Both the position numbers and the translations under genes were made by a program. Below the pieces are notes generated by a model. It was given only the letters and a program-made list of their open reading frames with translations. It searched no databases and was not told where the DNA came from. DNA of 64,000 bases from Plazaster borealis (taxonomy: Eukaryota > Echinodermata > Asteroidea > Forcipulatida > Labidiasteridae): contig CM037467.1 of NCBI GenBank assembly GCA_021014325.1, forward strand, positions 7,624,773 through 7,688,772. The letters run 5' to 3'. Positions 31,901 to 44,304 of this stretch are shown piece after piece (position 1 is the stretch's first letter; each line of letters begins with the position of its first letter).

Positions 31901-34203
31901 GTTCCTGCCATTGCTTTTATATTATTTCCTTTTCTAAAGTATTCCTCTGTGGGGTCCAAATTAAAAAAAAAACTATTTTGTGGGATCTATTGTTCCAATC
32001 TGTAAAAGACCCCAGGGCACTTCCTTAAGCCCATCGCGCCAACTTACAGGGTGTTTTACACAATGGAACAATGATACAATGCTTTGTGGTACGGTACCCT
32101 AAACAGGGATTCGTCAGAAAGGGGAATAATAGAACAACAATGTCAGGACCCGTAGGCCTAACTGTCAGTTGCAAAGATTGTGCGTGTTTTTGTGTTATTG
32201 TTCTGTATGCTTTAAAATTAAAGGCGTCGTACACGTTTGGTAATTGTCAAAGACCAGTGTTCTCATTTGGTGTATCCCAACATATGCATAAAATAACAAG
32301 CCTGTGAACATTTGGGCTCAATTGGTCATCGAAGTTGCAAGAAAATGATGAAAGAAAAAACACCCTTGTTGTACAAATTTGTGTGCTTTCAGATAGGAAT
32401 AAAAGGCTTCTAGGTAGAAGTCTTTTATTATTTTAGTGAGAAATTACCTCTTTCTCAAAAACTACGTTACTTCAGAGGGAGTCGTTTCTCACAATGTGTT
32501 ATACTATCAACAGCTCTCTGTTGCTCGTTACCAAGTCAGTTTTTTATGCAAATATATATTTTGAGTAAATACCAAACGTGTACGATACCTTTAAGTGATC
32601 TTTGTCCAAATTAAATAATGTACATAATTAATATCTGTATTTTTTCTGTGGATAATTTTTGCTCGATATTGAAAGGTCGACTAGTTGATTTTAATTGTCT
32701 TCAAACAGATTATTGGAATGGAATAGAATGTTCGTCGTTTCTTCATTTGAATCTCTGATAACATTACATTTTAACACACGGTATACTGTCAATTTACACT
32801 CCAATACAGCTTGTGGCTACAGTGTTGTTTGAATTGCCGTAAATCGTGTAATAAAGAGGTCATTGAGCCACACAAATCAATAAACCTACGGTACGGTGGA
32901 ACATCAAATTGAAAAGCCCTGATTCCAAAGGAGAAACAAAGAAAACGTAACCTATATCCCCAGGCGAAAACTTCTAAATGTTGACTCCAACTGACTTAAT
33001 TCCTCATAAAGTCGGAATCTGACCTATCAGTCTTCTAAAAGAAGAAGCAATATAATAGCATCGAAATTAATTCACTAAATTTATTGTTTTCAAAACATTT
33101 TGGAGTAAACTGACACCCGTTGTTTAAACATTATTTGCTAACTATAGCACCGTAAAGTACTACCTGTTGAAATAAACATAGAAGCTATTAGTACCCAGAT
33201 CTCATTACAAACGTGTCAAATATCACACAGGTTCCTGCTATTGTTGTTCTCTTTTTTTTTCTTTTCTAAGAATTCCTCTGTGGGGTTCAAGTTGATCAAA
33301 CAAAAACTTTGTTGGCTCTATTGTTCCATTGTGTAGAAGACCGGGCCAGGGCACTCCCGTAAGCCCATCGCGCCAACTTACAGGGTGTTTTACACAATGA
33401 ACAATGTTACTTACGATGTTTTGTGGTGCGGTACCCTAAAAAGGGATTCCTCAGAAAGGGGAATAATAGAACAACAATGTCAGGACCCGTAGGCCTAACT
33501 GTCAGTTGTAAAGATTGTGTGTGTTTCTGTGTTATTGTTCTGTATGCTTTAAAATTAAGTGATCTTTGTCCAAATTAAATAATGTACATAATTCATATCT
33601 GTATTTTTTCTGTTGATAATTTCTGCTCGATATAGAAAGGTCGACTAGTTGATTTTAATTGTCTTCAAACAGATTATTGGAATGGGATGGAATGTTTGTC
33701 GTTTCTTCATTTTAATATCTGATAACATTACATTTAACACACAGTACGGTATACTGTCAATTTACACTCCAATTCAGCTTGTGGCTACAGTGTTGTTTTG
33801 AATTGCCGTAAATCGTGTAATAAAGAGGTCATTGGGCCACACAAATCAATAAACCTACGGTACGGTGGAACATCAAATTGAAAAGCCCTGATTCCAAAGG
33901 AGAAGCAAAGAAAACGTAACCTATATCCCCAGGTGAAAACTTCTAAATGTTGACTCCAACTGACTTAATTCCTCATAAAGTCGGAATCTGACCTATCAGT
34001 CTTCTAAAAGAAGAAGCAATATAATAGCATCGAAATTAATTCACTAAATTTATTTTTTCAAAACATTTTGGAGTAAACTGACACCCGTTGTTTAAACATT
34101 ATTTGCTAACTATAGCACCGTAAAGTATACAATACTACCTGTTGAAATAAACATAGAAGCTATTAGTACCCAGATCTCATTACAAACGTGTCAAATTTCA
34201 CAA
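31901..34203 (+). repeat. Local tandem duplication of about 1 kb (copy 1)
   Basis: Units 31901-33230 and 33231-34203 are near-identical over long stretches (for example 'GCCCATCGCGCCAACTTACA', 'TGATTCCAAAGGAGAA', 'CCTGTTGAAATAAACATAG'). The first unit is longer because it contains a 369-bp MITE at 32222-32590. The duplication is reproduced in copy 2 (48080-50384), so it predates the 16.8-kb event. Confidence 0.88.
32222..32590. mobile_element. 369-bp TTAA MITE with paralogous empty site (copy 1)
   Basis: Left end 'AGGCGTCGTACACGTTTGGT'; right end the inverse of 'AGGTATCGTACACGTTTGGT'. TTAA lies on both sides (32218-32221 and 32591-32594). The second unit of the local duplication reads 'AAAATTAAGTGATC' with a single TTAA at 33555-33558, exactly the expected empty site. 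Confidence 0.92.
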
Positions 34204-34866
34204 AGTTACTCGCGTGTAGGCTACTGACTACAAGTGGTGAAGTTTTGCGCATCAATAAGACCCATTGCATTGGCTCGCACAACTCTCAGCCAATGGTAGG
34301 CCTTCCTTTGACCTCAGTGAAGGCGCTGTTTGGGCTTGTGACGTCATACGCAAGCGGTCTATGCGATGATCGCGCAAGTGGTGGAATGTTTGTCTGACAG
34401 CCGGGTATTTTAAACAAAAGTGACGTCATTAGTGCGGAGGGCTATTCACATCTTAATCGTTTTATTGGAAGCAATATAACTTGCCAAATTATTGAGAGAG
34501 CATAGCTACAACTGAGCCGACATCTAAAAGGTAACAATTATGGCTATAATGGCGATATTTTAAAATAACCATTTGGCATTGCAACGTGATAGCAGTAGGA
34601 AACATTATTCGTTGTAAGTGCATCTAGGCGGATATTATTACCGGCATGTGATGTGTAATTGTGTAGAAATGTGTGGTAATTCTTAAGTAAATTTCTGGAA
34701 ATCAAATCGAAATGAGTACACAAGCTAGCACTTTTTCCACATACGGTAAAAATGACCCGAATTTAAGCACACAAACAAGCAGCGGGGAAAAAAAATTACA
34801 AAATGAGCACACAAACGAACTCTAAATCCACATCGGGAAAAGGTACGACGAATATTACTGATTAAA
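34204..34866 (+). promoter_or_regulatory. Possible promoter region at the end of unit 1
   Basis: Two full palindromic CRE sites TGACGTCA (34339-34346 and 34421-34428) and a CCAAT (34290-34294) lie within 140 bp in locally GC-richer DNA. A possible donor 'AAAAGGTAACA' follows near 34528. No coding exon identified and the next receptor ATG is 7.8 kb away, so what it would drive is unknown. The equivalent in copy 2 is 50385-51047. Confidence 0.35.
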
Positions 34867-37328
34867 GTCTTGTTTACGCATTCTTATGAATATGCATGTA
34901 GTATCCAGATGTGGCTACTGCACTGGCGCGCCGGTTTGAATTTGGGAATACTTTGTTATAATAATATCTATCTGAAAATCATTGCGTATTCTCCTCAGCT
35001 GAGCGAGACAATGAGGGCATGGCAGGAATTAAACAAATGAGGTTGCATGGATCAATTTGTAACATACATTACATACACCATTTTCCAGCAGGAAGACGCT
35101 TTTCTTATGTTTTTTTGTAATGACGTAAGGCCCGATTGACCATCTCCTGTCTCCATCTTGCATCATTAAACAGTGATTTAATCATTGTTGGTGCATTCAA
35201 TGGAGGTAAAAATATACAAAACAAAGACCTTAATAAACTATACCATTGTTGATTGTTTCATGAAGGCATATAATAATAATAAATAATAATAAAATAGTAT
35301 TTATATAGCGCCTTATGCCAGGCCTCAAGGCGCTTAGACACGAAATAAAAACAATATTTTTAAAAAGCAACACTCAAAATAGAAACGGCAGTTAAAAAAC
35401 CACAAGAAAGAGAATAATTAAAAACTAAACAAAACCACCAGGAGCAAAACATATTTTAAAAATTGGTTACCTAAACTAAAAACTAAAAGCTGAAAAAAAG
35501 AGCTGCCTAACACCAAATTTCCCAAGTACACTCACTAGAACAGGGTAGCTAAAAATCTATTTCACATGTATCATGTGTGGCTGTATCCTGTCAATTTTTG
35601 TTTAGCAGTAAATTCTTAAAAGACCCTGTCTGAGAACAATTCAAAAGTATGAAGACGGTGTGAGTGGCTGCACAGAGTCGGACTTCGAGAGGACATGTCA
35701 GGAAAACACAGATGCAGAAACTACATCAACTCCAGAATTAATAACCAAAAGAATGGCGAATGATCAGGGTAGTCCTATGAGGGAACTTGAGTGCAGCGCA
35801 TAAAGCTCCAGGGGCCGCGCCCGGGTTCAGCACTTGTGAGCTGACTGACCAGCCTCGCTCGCAGATTACCGGTTCAAAATGGCTGAGACAATGCTACACA
35901 CAAACGCCATTAAGTCGGTAACTACATGTACTCACATCGCATCACATACAGCAAGCATGATATGGTACAAAGGTCACAGTGAGAGAAGCTCGTGATTGGA
36001 CGTCAAAATGAATAATTCATTTTCTTCCCATCCTGTGTTGTCTGCAATAGGTCTGACGAAATATTTAAATATTCATGAGCTGCATACTAGCATATCCGAG
36101 AGCCCCCCCCATTTTCGTCTAATATTGGACGAAAATATCAAGCCCCTGGAGCTTTTTGCGCTGCACTCAAGTTCCCTCATTGGACTACCCTGATCACTCG
36201 CCATTCTTTTGGTTATTAATTCTGGAGTTGATGTAGTTTCTGCATCTGTCTTTTCCTGACATGTCCTCTCGAAGTCCGACTCTGTGCAGCCACACCGTCT
36301 TCATACTTTTGAATTGTTCTCAGACAGGGTCTTATAAGAATTTACTGCCAAACAAAAATTGACAGGATACAGCCACACATGATACATGTGAAATAGATTT
36401 TTAGCTACCCTATTCTAGTGACTGTACTTGGGAAATTTGGTTAGGCAGCTCTTTTTTAGTGGGGCGGCCCAAATGATATAAAAAGTGCAATGAGCTATAT
36501 GCCTTCATGATGAAACAATCAATAATGGTAGTTTATTGAGGTCTTTGTTTTGTATATTCTACCTCCAATGAATGCACCAACAATGATTAAATCACTGTTT
36601 AATGATGCAAGATGGAGACAGTAGATGGTCAGTCGGGCCTTACGTCACTACGAAAAATACATCAGAAAGCGTCTTCCTGCTGGAAAATGGTGTATGTAAT
36701 GTATGTAACAAATCGATCCACGCAACCTCATTTGTTTAATTCCATGCCCTCATTGTCTCGCTCAGCTGAGGAGAATACGCAACATTTTCAGATAGATATT
36801 ATTATAACAAAGTATTCCCAAATTCAAACCGGCGCGCCAGTGTAGCCACATCTGGATTCTGCATGCATATTCATAAGAATGAGCAAACAAGACTTCCGCC
36901 ACTGACCAATGGGGTCTCGCCTTTCGCGCGCATTATAGTAATGAGTCATCGGCGGGGAGCAGAAACGTCAAGGCGTTGATCGGTGAGTGGCGCATACAGC
37001 TCACACGACCACGCGCGCACCGTATACTGCACACACAGACACCATGCACACAGCTCGGGCGGGTTGGTAGCTCGGGTTGGTAGCTCGGGTGTGTAGCGCG
37101 GCGCAAATAAAATCAAAATGAAAACAATATAATAAAATTGAGAAAAAACTCCAACGCCTTGATCAAGGCTACCTCCGCATGCGGAGAGTGGTACGAGTGC
37201 GGATGACCTGCACACAGTGTGTGTACGGGGGTCGTGCGACGTGATACACACATTACGCACAGTGTATACGGGTGTGTTTACGGCGTCTTTTTGGAGTGAA
37301 AAATGCGACTGCCTTGATCAAGGCTATA
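34867..37328. mobile_element. Fold-back element remnant, copy 2, centre deleted
   Basis: Corresponds to 18054-21147 of copy 1 but lacks 19330-19963. '..AAAATATCAAG' joins directly to 'CCCCTGGAGC' at 36142/36143 with a 2-bp overlap (AG). The left terminus is absent because the duplication began inside the left arm. The remaining inverted arms now have a loop of about 330 bp (about 35815-36142). The LINE/SINE tail insertion is retained at about 35273-35503. Confidence 0.9.
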
Positions 37329-37337
37329 CAGATGCCC

Positions 37338-38850
37338 GTCCGGCCGCCTCACGGCCTTTAATAATTGGCCGGCACCCTGCCGGATACCGCAGGAGTATCG
37401 CAAGGACATAGGCAGGACATATCGGACGAGTGCCTGCCGGACACCTGCCGATAAACGGGCCAAGAGTTCAACCCCATTTCCAGGAAAGTCGGCCGATCGC
37501 CAGCCGGCGACCCCCCCCCCCCCCGGCACCGCCATGGCAGCGTGCGGAACACTTTTAATTGTGACTGTGACCGCCCTATCCGCAATCTTTCGCCGACCTC
37601 ACACCGGTCGATGCCAATAAATCGCACACGCCGCCCGGCCTTCGCTTTAATTGCGACTTAGGTATTATTGAGCATGAAATTCGCGTTTGTCTAAACAACC
37701 CTTTGCTGTTTTACCCCTTTTCGCTAAAATGCCTGAAGGAGGGAAAATAAATTAAAATAACTAAGTTGCCCGTACCCTTTTGACGTATTTGACGGTAAAA
37801 AGAAATCTCCCCAAATGTTTAAATCCTATTTACTTATTACATTATAATTGTATTTTGTTTGTAAACTTCACTATCTTTGGGCTATTATGTCTCAAGGTAT
37901 TTTGCGGTATCCTTTGTACATAAGGTAGCGGATTGTAATAGCTGTATATTTATGTATTATTTCCCCTGTTTTGAATTTAACGAGCAACATTGTGTTAATC
38001 TTGAAGGTTCTATCGCATAAATATTCGTACGTTTAGGGATTTCACCTTTTTTGTGTTAATCTTTTCTTGACGAATTCACTGTCAGATCGTGTTAAATTGT
38101 AAGACTCTAATTGCAAATGGCGGTTTTGAAACAATGTATTTTTTAGCACTACATTTATCGTGCCATATTCGAGAATAAGGCCCTTGGTATATTCAACAAA
38201 CTGAAGCGTAGTGCATCCATAAATAATCGATCAAAATGATGCATGACATAATGGCGACGCTGGAAAGAAAATACTAGGCAGAGTGTAGCAAATAATTAAC
38301 GAATGCTCGTCTTGTATCTTATAGAGCTTGTCTCCATGCACTTGACTTTACAGTAAAGCAATCAAACGGCACAACCAATGTGCGTTTTAAAATCAAATTA
38401 GTATGAACATGTAGGCTCCTCTTGGTGCTTGCCACGGGAAAAAATGGTTGACGACAGAAGGCTGAACACGCAATTTAATTTAGAGACATCATCTGCTATA
38501 CCAGTAAAAAAAAAAAAAATCTACAAATAACAATGTCATGTCCCTAAGATACGCTTATCCACTGCATGCATTACCAATTAGTGAACAAGATTTTTGAAAG
38601 TGAAATAGTATCTGCGGCTCGCTTGCGTTTTTCAATTGCCATATTGTCTATATTATTATCATTCATTTATTATTCATGTTAATTGGCATGTCATGAATTT
38701 AGTTTGGTAAACAAACCTATTATTTGATGCATCATTGTTCAACTATTAGTATCTTATGTTGTTAATGAATAATCCGGTGGCAAATTTCCCTGAACAATTT
38801 GAAACGAAAATATACCACATTTCCAATGTCCCAATACAAGCATAGAGGAG
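37338..38850. other. Non-coding, no gene recognised (copy 2)
   Basis: Same sequence as 21157-22667, with a C homopolymer about three bases longer near 37510-37524 and an added C near 38790. No coding signal. Confidence 0.4.
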
Positions 38851-38854
38851 TTAA

Positions 38855-39972
38855 AGATGGACTACAACGAAAACTCACACATTAAATTTACTATCGAACC
38901 TTGTTTATGTTGTGTTCAGGTAACAGTTTATAGTTGTGGTCATGTTTTTCTCTGAATAATTTTGTTGCAATTTGAACGAAAAAATTAGACCTCGATTCTT
39001 AGATTTTGAAATTTCCCGCCCTGTACTGTTTCCCGACATCCATTGAAAACCACAATGAAATCCACGATATAGTACCAGCGGACTTGTAAACCAGCGAAAA
39101 GTGAAGACGTACTACCCATGAGCAACCGAGAGTAAACAAAAGACGCCATGTTATTCCGTGTGTATTATGTATGCGTTTTCATGCAGAGGCATAAAGTTTT
39201 AACGAAGCTTTTTTGATTTGATAATTATCCAATTCTGTCATTTTCTCACCTTGTCTCTTTTTCGTGCGTGAATGTGCGTTACACGATCCGACTCTTTGTC
39301 ACTTTGCGTGAGACAAAATGCAAGAAACATTAAGCGGTAGAGGGCGTTTCGGAACAACGCGAGAGCGCGAAATTAAACGCCCTCTATTAGTGAAATTACG
39401 CGAACCAATTACAAACGCCTTGAGACAAGACTCGACGTGTCTGCGCATGCTCGGAAAATCGGTTATTCCCCAAAATTGCATCGTCCATTTTAAAATTTTT
39501 TTTACAAATTTTTTCAGTAAAATACGACTTTTGGGAATAAAGAATACAGTTTTTGAACTCCAGAGGTTGGCAGGTCTGGTTTGGCAACAACGTTTCGTTT
39601 GAAGCCTGGATCGATCCCCACATTGAAAGCGCCAAAGATTGAGAGAATTTTTGTATCTACTACCACCAGGCCTAGCTTGTCCGCTGTTATTCCGCATTGT
39701 ATTGTACGGTAAAAATGCTTGCACACGATCGACCCGAGGTAAAGCGTCATGGGTACTACGTCACACACAAAGTATGAATTATTCATGAGTTAAGAGCTTT
39801 TGCTGAAACTGAGTTTTTCTGGGTCGTAGAACGCCGATCAATTTTGGGGGTGTTTTTTTTTGCATGAAGGAACACGTTTTTTTGAACAATAATAATATAT
39901 TAGTAATCATTATACATTTCTCGAACGAAAACAGTAACACAGCCTTTATCATTATTCCGTTGTAGTCCATCT
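38855..39972. mobile_element. 1.1-kb TTAA-flanked inverted-repeat element (copy 2)
   Basis: Same element as 22672-23791, with TTAA at 38851-38854 and 39973-39976. It differs by small homopolymer indels, which merge two frames into a 141-codon minus-strand frame at 39299-39724. That change with a 1-base indel is itself evidence that the frames are not coding. Confidence 0.8.
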
Positions 39973-40204
39973 TTAAGTATAAGTGTTTAGTTGTTCAAGA
40001 TGACAGGGGTGAGTGATTATGGTGGGACAAAAACTGTGAATGGCAGGTATAACACATATTGATCATTCTAAAGCCCTAAATCCATCACGACATACGGGTA
40101 TAAAAAAAACCTAAAAAATAAAACCCGCAGTTGGTAAACAGGTAAGAGATTTGATCGAGTGCACGCCGTCTAAACTTAATAGGCGATACATTTATGTAAT
40201 TTTA

Positions 40205-40396
40205 CACATGTGACTGTTATTATATTTTGTTTCGAAAATGTTGCCTACATCAGCATTACTTTGACAAAAACCTAACGTTTACCCTACATTAAAGATACCT
40301 TATCTTAAATGTAGGGTAAACGTTTGTTTTTTTTGTCAAAGTAATGCTGATTTATAGGCAACATTTTCGAAGAAAAATATAATAAAAGTCACATGT
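40205..40396. mobile_element. Hairpin-forming palindromic element (copy 2)
   Basis: Copy of the 24024-24215 hairpin inside the second unit, with no difference noticed. Confidence 0.72.
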
Positions 40397-41463
40397 AAAA
40401 GTTGCAGTTGGATAAAGTGTCTACTTGTTGTAGAAACACCTGGGGAAAAAAACAATCTGCCACGTTATTTTCATCAAGAACGTAATCCATCTGGTTTAGC
40501 GAGGTTAAAGCGGTTAAAGCCGCAGTATTTACAAACGGATACCAAATAAATTCACAAAAGTCGTCTTTAGGCGATCTTTGGAGATTTAAATTTTTCGACG
40601 AACTTTTATAGTTTTTCAGGCACTTCAGACTAAATAATTTAAATGTTCTGTTACCATCTTAATAACAAGATTGGCTTTCGGATAAAACGTTTCTTTGGGA
40701 CACACTACAAAAATATGCCCCTACCTTTAACGCTTAGCTAATAATATCTATTTTTTCATGAGCATCTTGATGGACAGTGTCAGCATGACTATATTACACG
40801 TGGTTACCGTGCTTTTTGGGTCGAATCTTGAATGAAATTTACCAGCTTTAAAATTAAAAAAATTGTGATTTTCGCAGTTGCGCGTAGGTTGCTCGCAAGG
40901 CTTTTATTTAGAACTATACGTCGTATGTTTTTTGAGATTGTACTTTCCTTTCGTACACGATGCAACAAAGCCCGTGAAAATCCCTTCAAGTTTTCAAAGC
41001 TAACAGTTTAATTTTGGCAGGGTCATAGACTGGTTTACATCATAGTAGTGTTATTTTTAGGTAACATTATAAAGAAAGATACAATAAAGTCACATGTGAA
41101 AGCTTCAGCTGAATACAGTGCCTATCTTGCTGAGAAAACATAACAAATAACTGTCATATTGTACTTTCACACGAACGTCGAATCCATCCACGTTTAGGGA
41201 GGCGACAGCGGGTACCAACCGCATCTCCGGCCGCAGTCATGCATGAATCGTAGGTCAGATTCAAATGTTCTGGGTGAAAAATTATCCAAACCATATTACT
41301 TAGAAGTGAATCCTTTCTCAAAATAGTTTTAATTGTCAACAGCTGCAGTGCAATTCTCACCAAGTAAGTTTGTATGGTAAATGTTTGGAGTATGACCTAC
41401 CTATATACAAAAATACATGAAACTAATGAACCGAGTATCAGGGGAACATTTTCGGCACATCGT

Positions 41464-41603
41464 ATGATGATGATGGTGGGGATGGGGATGGTACGGATTG
41501 GGATGGAGATGATGATGATAACGAATCCCCATATGGGGCTGGTGATGATGATGGGGATAATGGTGACGACGACGACTACGACGATGACGATGATACGATG
41601 AAC
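41464..41603 (+). repeat. Imperfect GAT/GAC trinucleotide repeat (copy 2)
   Basis: Same as 25283-25422. No length change seen between the copies, notable because microsatellites usually vary quickly; this supports a very recent origin of the two units. Confidence 0.75.
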
Positions 41604-42250
41604 TAGGTGTATTTGAGAATGAATTGTTTCTCGGGACGTGTAGCTAATGTATCGGTAAACACAATTTTTAGTAACAAAGAGTAATTCTTCGGATAAAATC
41701 GTGATTTCCTTTCTTCGGTCACTATCATTCATTTAAACCTTTTATAGAGACTAGAGTTTTGGAAATCAATATCTGCTCCCCAATCGAGTAGTCACACATG
41801 CGCGAATCAAAAACAAAATGTAATTCAATAAAAAAAAGTGACTGCTTTTGATTGACACCTAATAAATCATTGTTTTTATAGAAAACTGTCACAACCCACC
41901 ATACATCGATTGACGGTGTTTTTTATTTACATGAAACAAAACAATCGACCAGCCGGCCTTGTGATTGGTCTAGGGGGGCCTATCCAAACGCTACGTAACA
42001 TGTCGATGGAGTTTTCATTAAACCTGCGCACTGCGTCTTTCAGTTTAGCGTAAAATGAAGCGCTTCTGTCGGATTGTATTTAGAGGCCGCTGATTCAACA
42101 AATGTGTTCTATATGCAGTTTCTTTGAAGCAGCACTGTATTGGTTTTCAACGGTTTTGTATCAAGTTGTATGTCAGTGTATATATCTGAGCTACTTGAGA
42201 GATGACATCTTATATATGAACTGTAATGAACATCTGATATCACTTGCACC

Positions 42251-43510
42251 ATGGAACAGTTAATCTCTAATAAATCTATGGATGGCTCAGATGACGACTC
42301 ACTGGAAGGATACCCTCAAGATACCGGTACGAAAAGGATCTTTCTTCTGGTTTTCCATTTCATCATTCTGTGTGTCGGCCTGCCAGGAAACTGTCTCATC
42401 ATTCGTGTGTACTGGACTAAAACCTCGAAGACCAGCACCAATGTACTGATCATGGTCCTTGCCTTGGCCGATGCCTCCGTGTGTTTGTTGAGGATCGCAG
42501 ATATAGTAGAAGTGTTATTCATTGTTCAGGCTCCTTGGGGCATTCAAATACTTGAGTCTATTGGTATCTCGTCTTCAGTGATGATCACGGCAGCCATTGC
42601 AGCAGATCGATATGACTGCATTTGCCGGCCGCGTAAACGGTTTTTCACTGCTAAAAGGAGTAAAATTACAGCCCTGTTTATATTCATGTCGTCTTTGATC
42701 ATCAATATCCCAAATGTCATCAACGGATTCAATGATATGAAATATGAAGTTGTGGACACCATTAGCTTAGCAATTTTATTTACTGGTTTTGTCGCAGCAG
42801 TTGGTATGATCACTCTGTGCTACACCAAAGTTTACATAACTATCCGTCAACATGTCAGAGTCAACGTGGCTTCACCTTTATATACAAACAATGGTTTACG
42901 TCCAAGAGAAAATAGGACTGAAACTTGCCAAAATCTTGAAGGCACAGACTTGTCAGTAATCGACATGGGCAATTCAAGTGTCATCAATAATTCAATGAGT
43001 GTGTGCTCTACTGCCAAAACTAACACTTCTCACATCTTAAACACAGACATTATGGACAAAGCCTCTACCTACGAAGCAATCAGAGCCCCGCCTAAACGCC
43101 CGGAAACAAACCAAGAGGCTTCTGGAACAGCACCACAGCAAGAAAATGGAGAAAACAAACAAGGATGGGCAATTACCAGCAATGCTAGAGCTCGTAAAGG
43201 CCGCGCTCTTAACGCCGGATCTACAGGTCTGCAACGAAAAACAACCAACATGTTGTTTGTCACTAGTCTGGTGTTCCTACTAACGTGGATACCAAACTGG
43301 ATCAACTTCGCCTTGTCGTCCACTGGTGAAGGAGTAATCAACCCAATATTTGCCACCACCTGGGATGCTTTGAGCTCGATTCTCTATTATTTCAACAATG
43401 CCATAAACCCGGTGATATACGGGTTATTAAACAGGAGGTTTCGGAAGGATTGTAATGAAGTTTTAAGAAAAATGAAAGTATTTGGTTGCTGCAGAGGTGG
43501 GCGGCAGTAG
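42251..43510 (+). CDS. Class A (rhodopsin-like) GPCR, intronless, copy 2
   Basis: A second intact 419-codon copy of the receptor at 26070. I see three base differences: a silent T for C in the Tyr121 codon of DRY, Phe149Leu in TM4, and Pro320Leu in the third intracellular loop. Start context, helices, DRY (119-121), TWIP (345-348), NPVIY (386-390) and C-terminal cysteines are unchanged, and the same conserved Cys, Trp and Pro positions are missing. Upstream DNA is duplicated with it, so both copies should share local regulation. Two conservative substitutions leave both copies apparently functional; whether they are paralogues or two alleles assembled in tandem cannot be decided from sequence. 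Confidence 0.93.
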   Translation: MEQLISNKSMDGSDDDSLEGYPQDTGTKRIFLLVFHFIILCVGLPGNCLIIRVYWTKTSKTSTNVLIMVLALADASVCLLRIADIVEVLFIVQAPWGIQILESIGISSSVMITAAIAADRYDCICRPRKRFFTAKRSKITALFIFMSSLIINIPNVINGFNDMKYEVVDTISLAILFTGFVAAVGMITLCYTKVYITIRQHVRVNVASPLYTNNGLRPRENRTETCQNLEGTDLSVIDMGNSSVINNSMSVCSTAKTNTSHILNTDIMDKASTYEAIRAPPKRPETNQEASGTAPQQENGENKQGWAITSNARARKGRALNAGSTGLQRKTTNMLFVTSLVFLLTWIPNWINFALSSTGEGVINPIFATTWDALSSILYYFNNAINPVIYGLLNRRFRKDCNEVLRKMKVFGCCRGGRQ

Positions 43511-43695
43511 ACAGTTAAGTAAGTTGTTCCATTTTCTAGATGAAAAAATGCACAGATTGGCTAATTTATACCAAGATGAATCGAGAATAACTTACATTAT
43601 GTTTGAGTATAGTTTTAATTAATGCAAAAACAAAAACAAAATGGTTTAAATTTCGAAAAAAATCAAGTATTTGAATCTGTTTTTCTATCATTTGG

Positions 43696-44304
43696 TACAC
43701 TCTAACACCTCCCGGGTCAGAATTGACCCGCACTCCGGGTACCGTGGGGCCTGAACCATTTCTGGGTCAGTATGGCCAGGAATCTGTGTTAAAATGACCA
43801 AGATATGGGTAAAACTATCGCATAATCCGAGTTAAAGGGATTGTGTACGTTTGGTAATTGGAACCCACTGTTTGTTTCAATCCCATAGTTGTATAAATAC
43901 CATAAAACTAACCTGTGAAAATTTTATTTCAAATTTGAAATATTGCCGAAAATCTGGAACGGCTATGTCCACGCAGGAAGAATAGAATACACAATCTGAG
44001 AGACGTTACTGCAGTAATGCTTCTCAAATTCAAATGTTTGGGGAATAAAAAGAGAAATCTTTTTCTATAACCGCAGTACTTCGAAGCGAAAAGTTTTTCA
44101 AAATGCATTATATTATCCAAAGCTGCTGTACTTCTTACCAAGTAAGTTTTATTGCCATTAATTTTTAGAGTCATTACCAAACGTACACACCCTTTAAAAT
44201 ATACATTTTTTGACCGGTGTCCGGTTCAGCCTGACCCAGGAATGGGTCAGGTTCCTGGGACTTGGGATCAGGGTCAATTTTGACCCAGGAGTTTTAAGAG
44301 TGTA
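43696..44304. mobile_element. TA-flanked inverted-repeat element with nested MITE (copy 2)
   Basis: Same nested arrangement as 27514-28124. The inner TTAA MITE is 43836-44193 (TTAA at 43832-43835 and 44194-44197). Small differences from copy 1: one T fewer in a T-run, one C fewer near 44251, and TTTCC versus TGTCC near 44217. Confidence 0.65.

Larger units (their letters stand above)
18054..34866 (+). repeat. 16.8-kb tandem duplication, copy 1
   Basis: The unit starts 'GTCTTGTTTACGCATTC' inside the left arm of the fold-back element and ends '..ATTACTGATTAAA'. It is followed head to tail by copy 2. Length is 16,813 bp. It contains most of the fold-back element, a 1.1-kb TTAA-flanked element, a GPCR gene, several small transposons and a CRE-containing region. 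In the parts compared, differences from copy 2 are mostly homopolymer length changes and scattered substitutions. The left flank 'GCGGAA' and unit end 'TTAAA' share only AA, pointing to end joining rather than recombination between long repeats. Confidence 0.95.

Noticed and set aside
31428..32307. Overlapping frames of 60-103 codons on both strands
   Set aside because: They lie in the mosaic dispersed repeat, recur at 63.5 kb, and change between copies with small indels.
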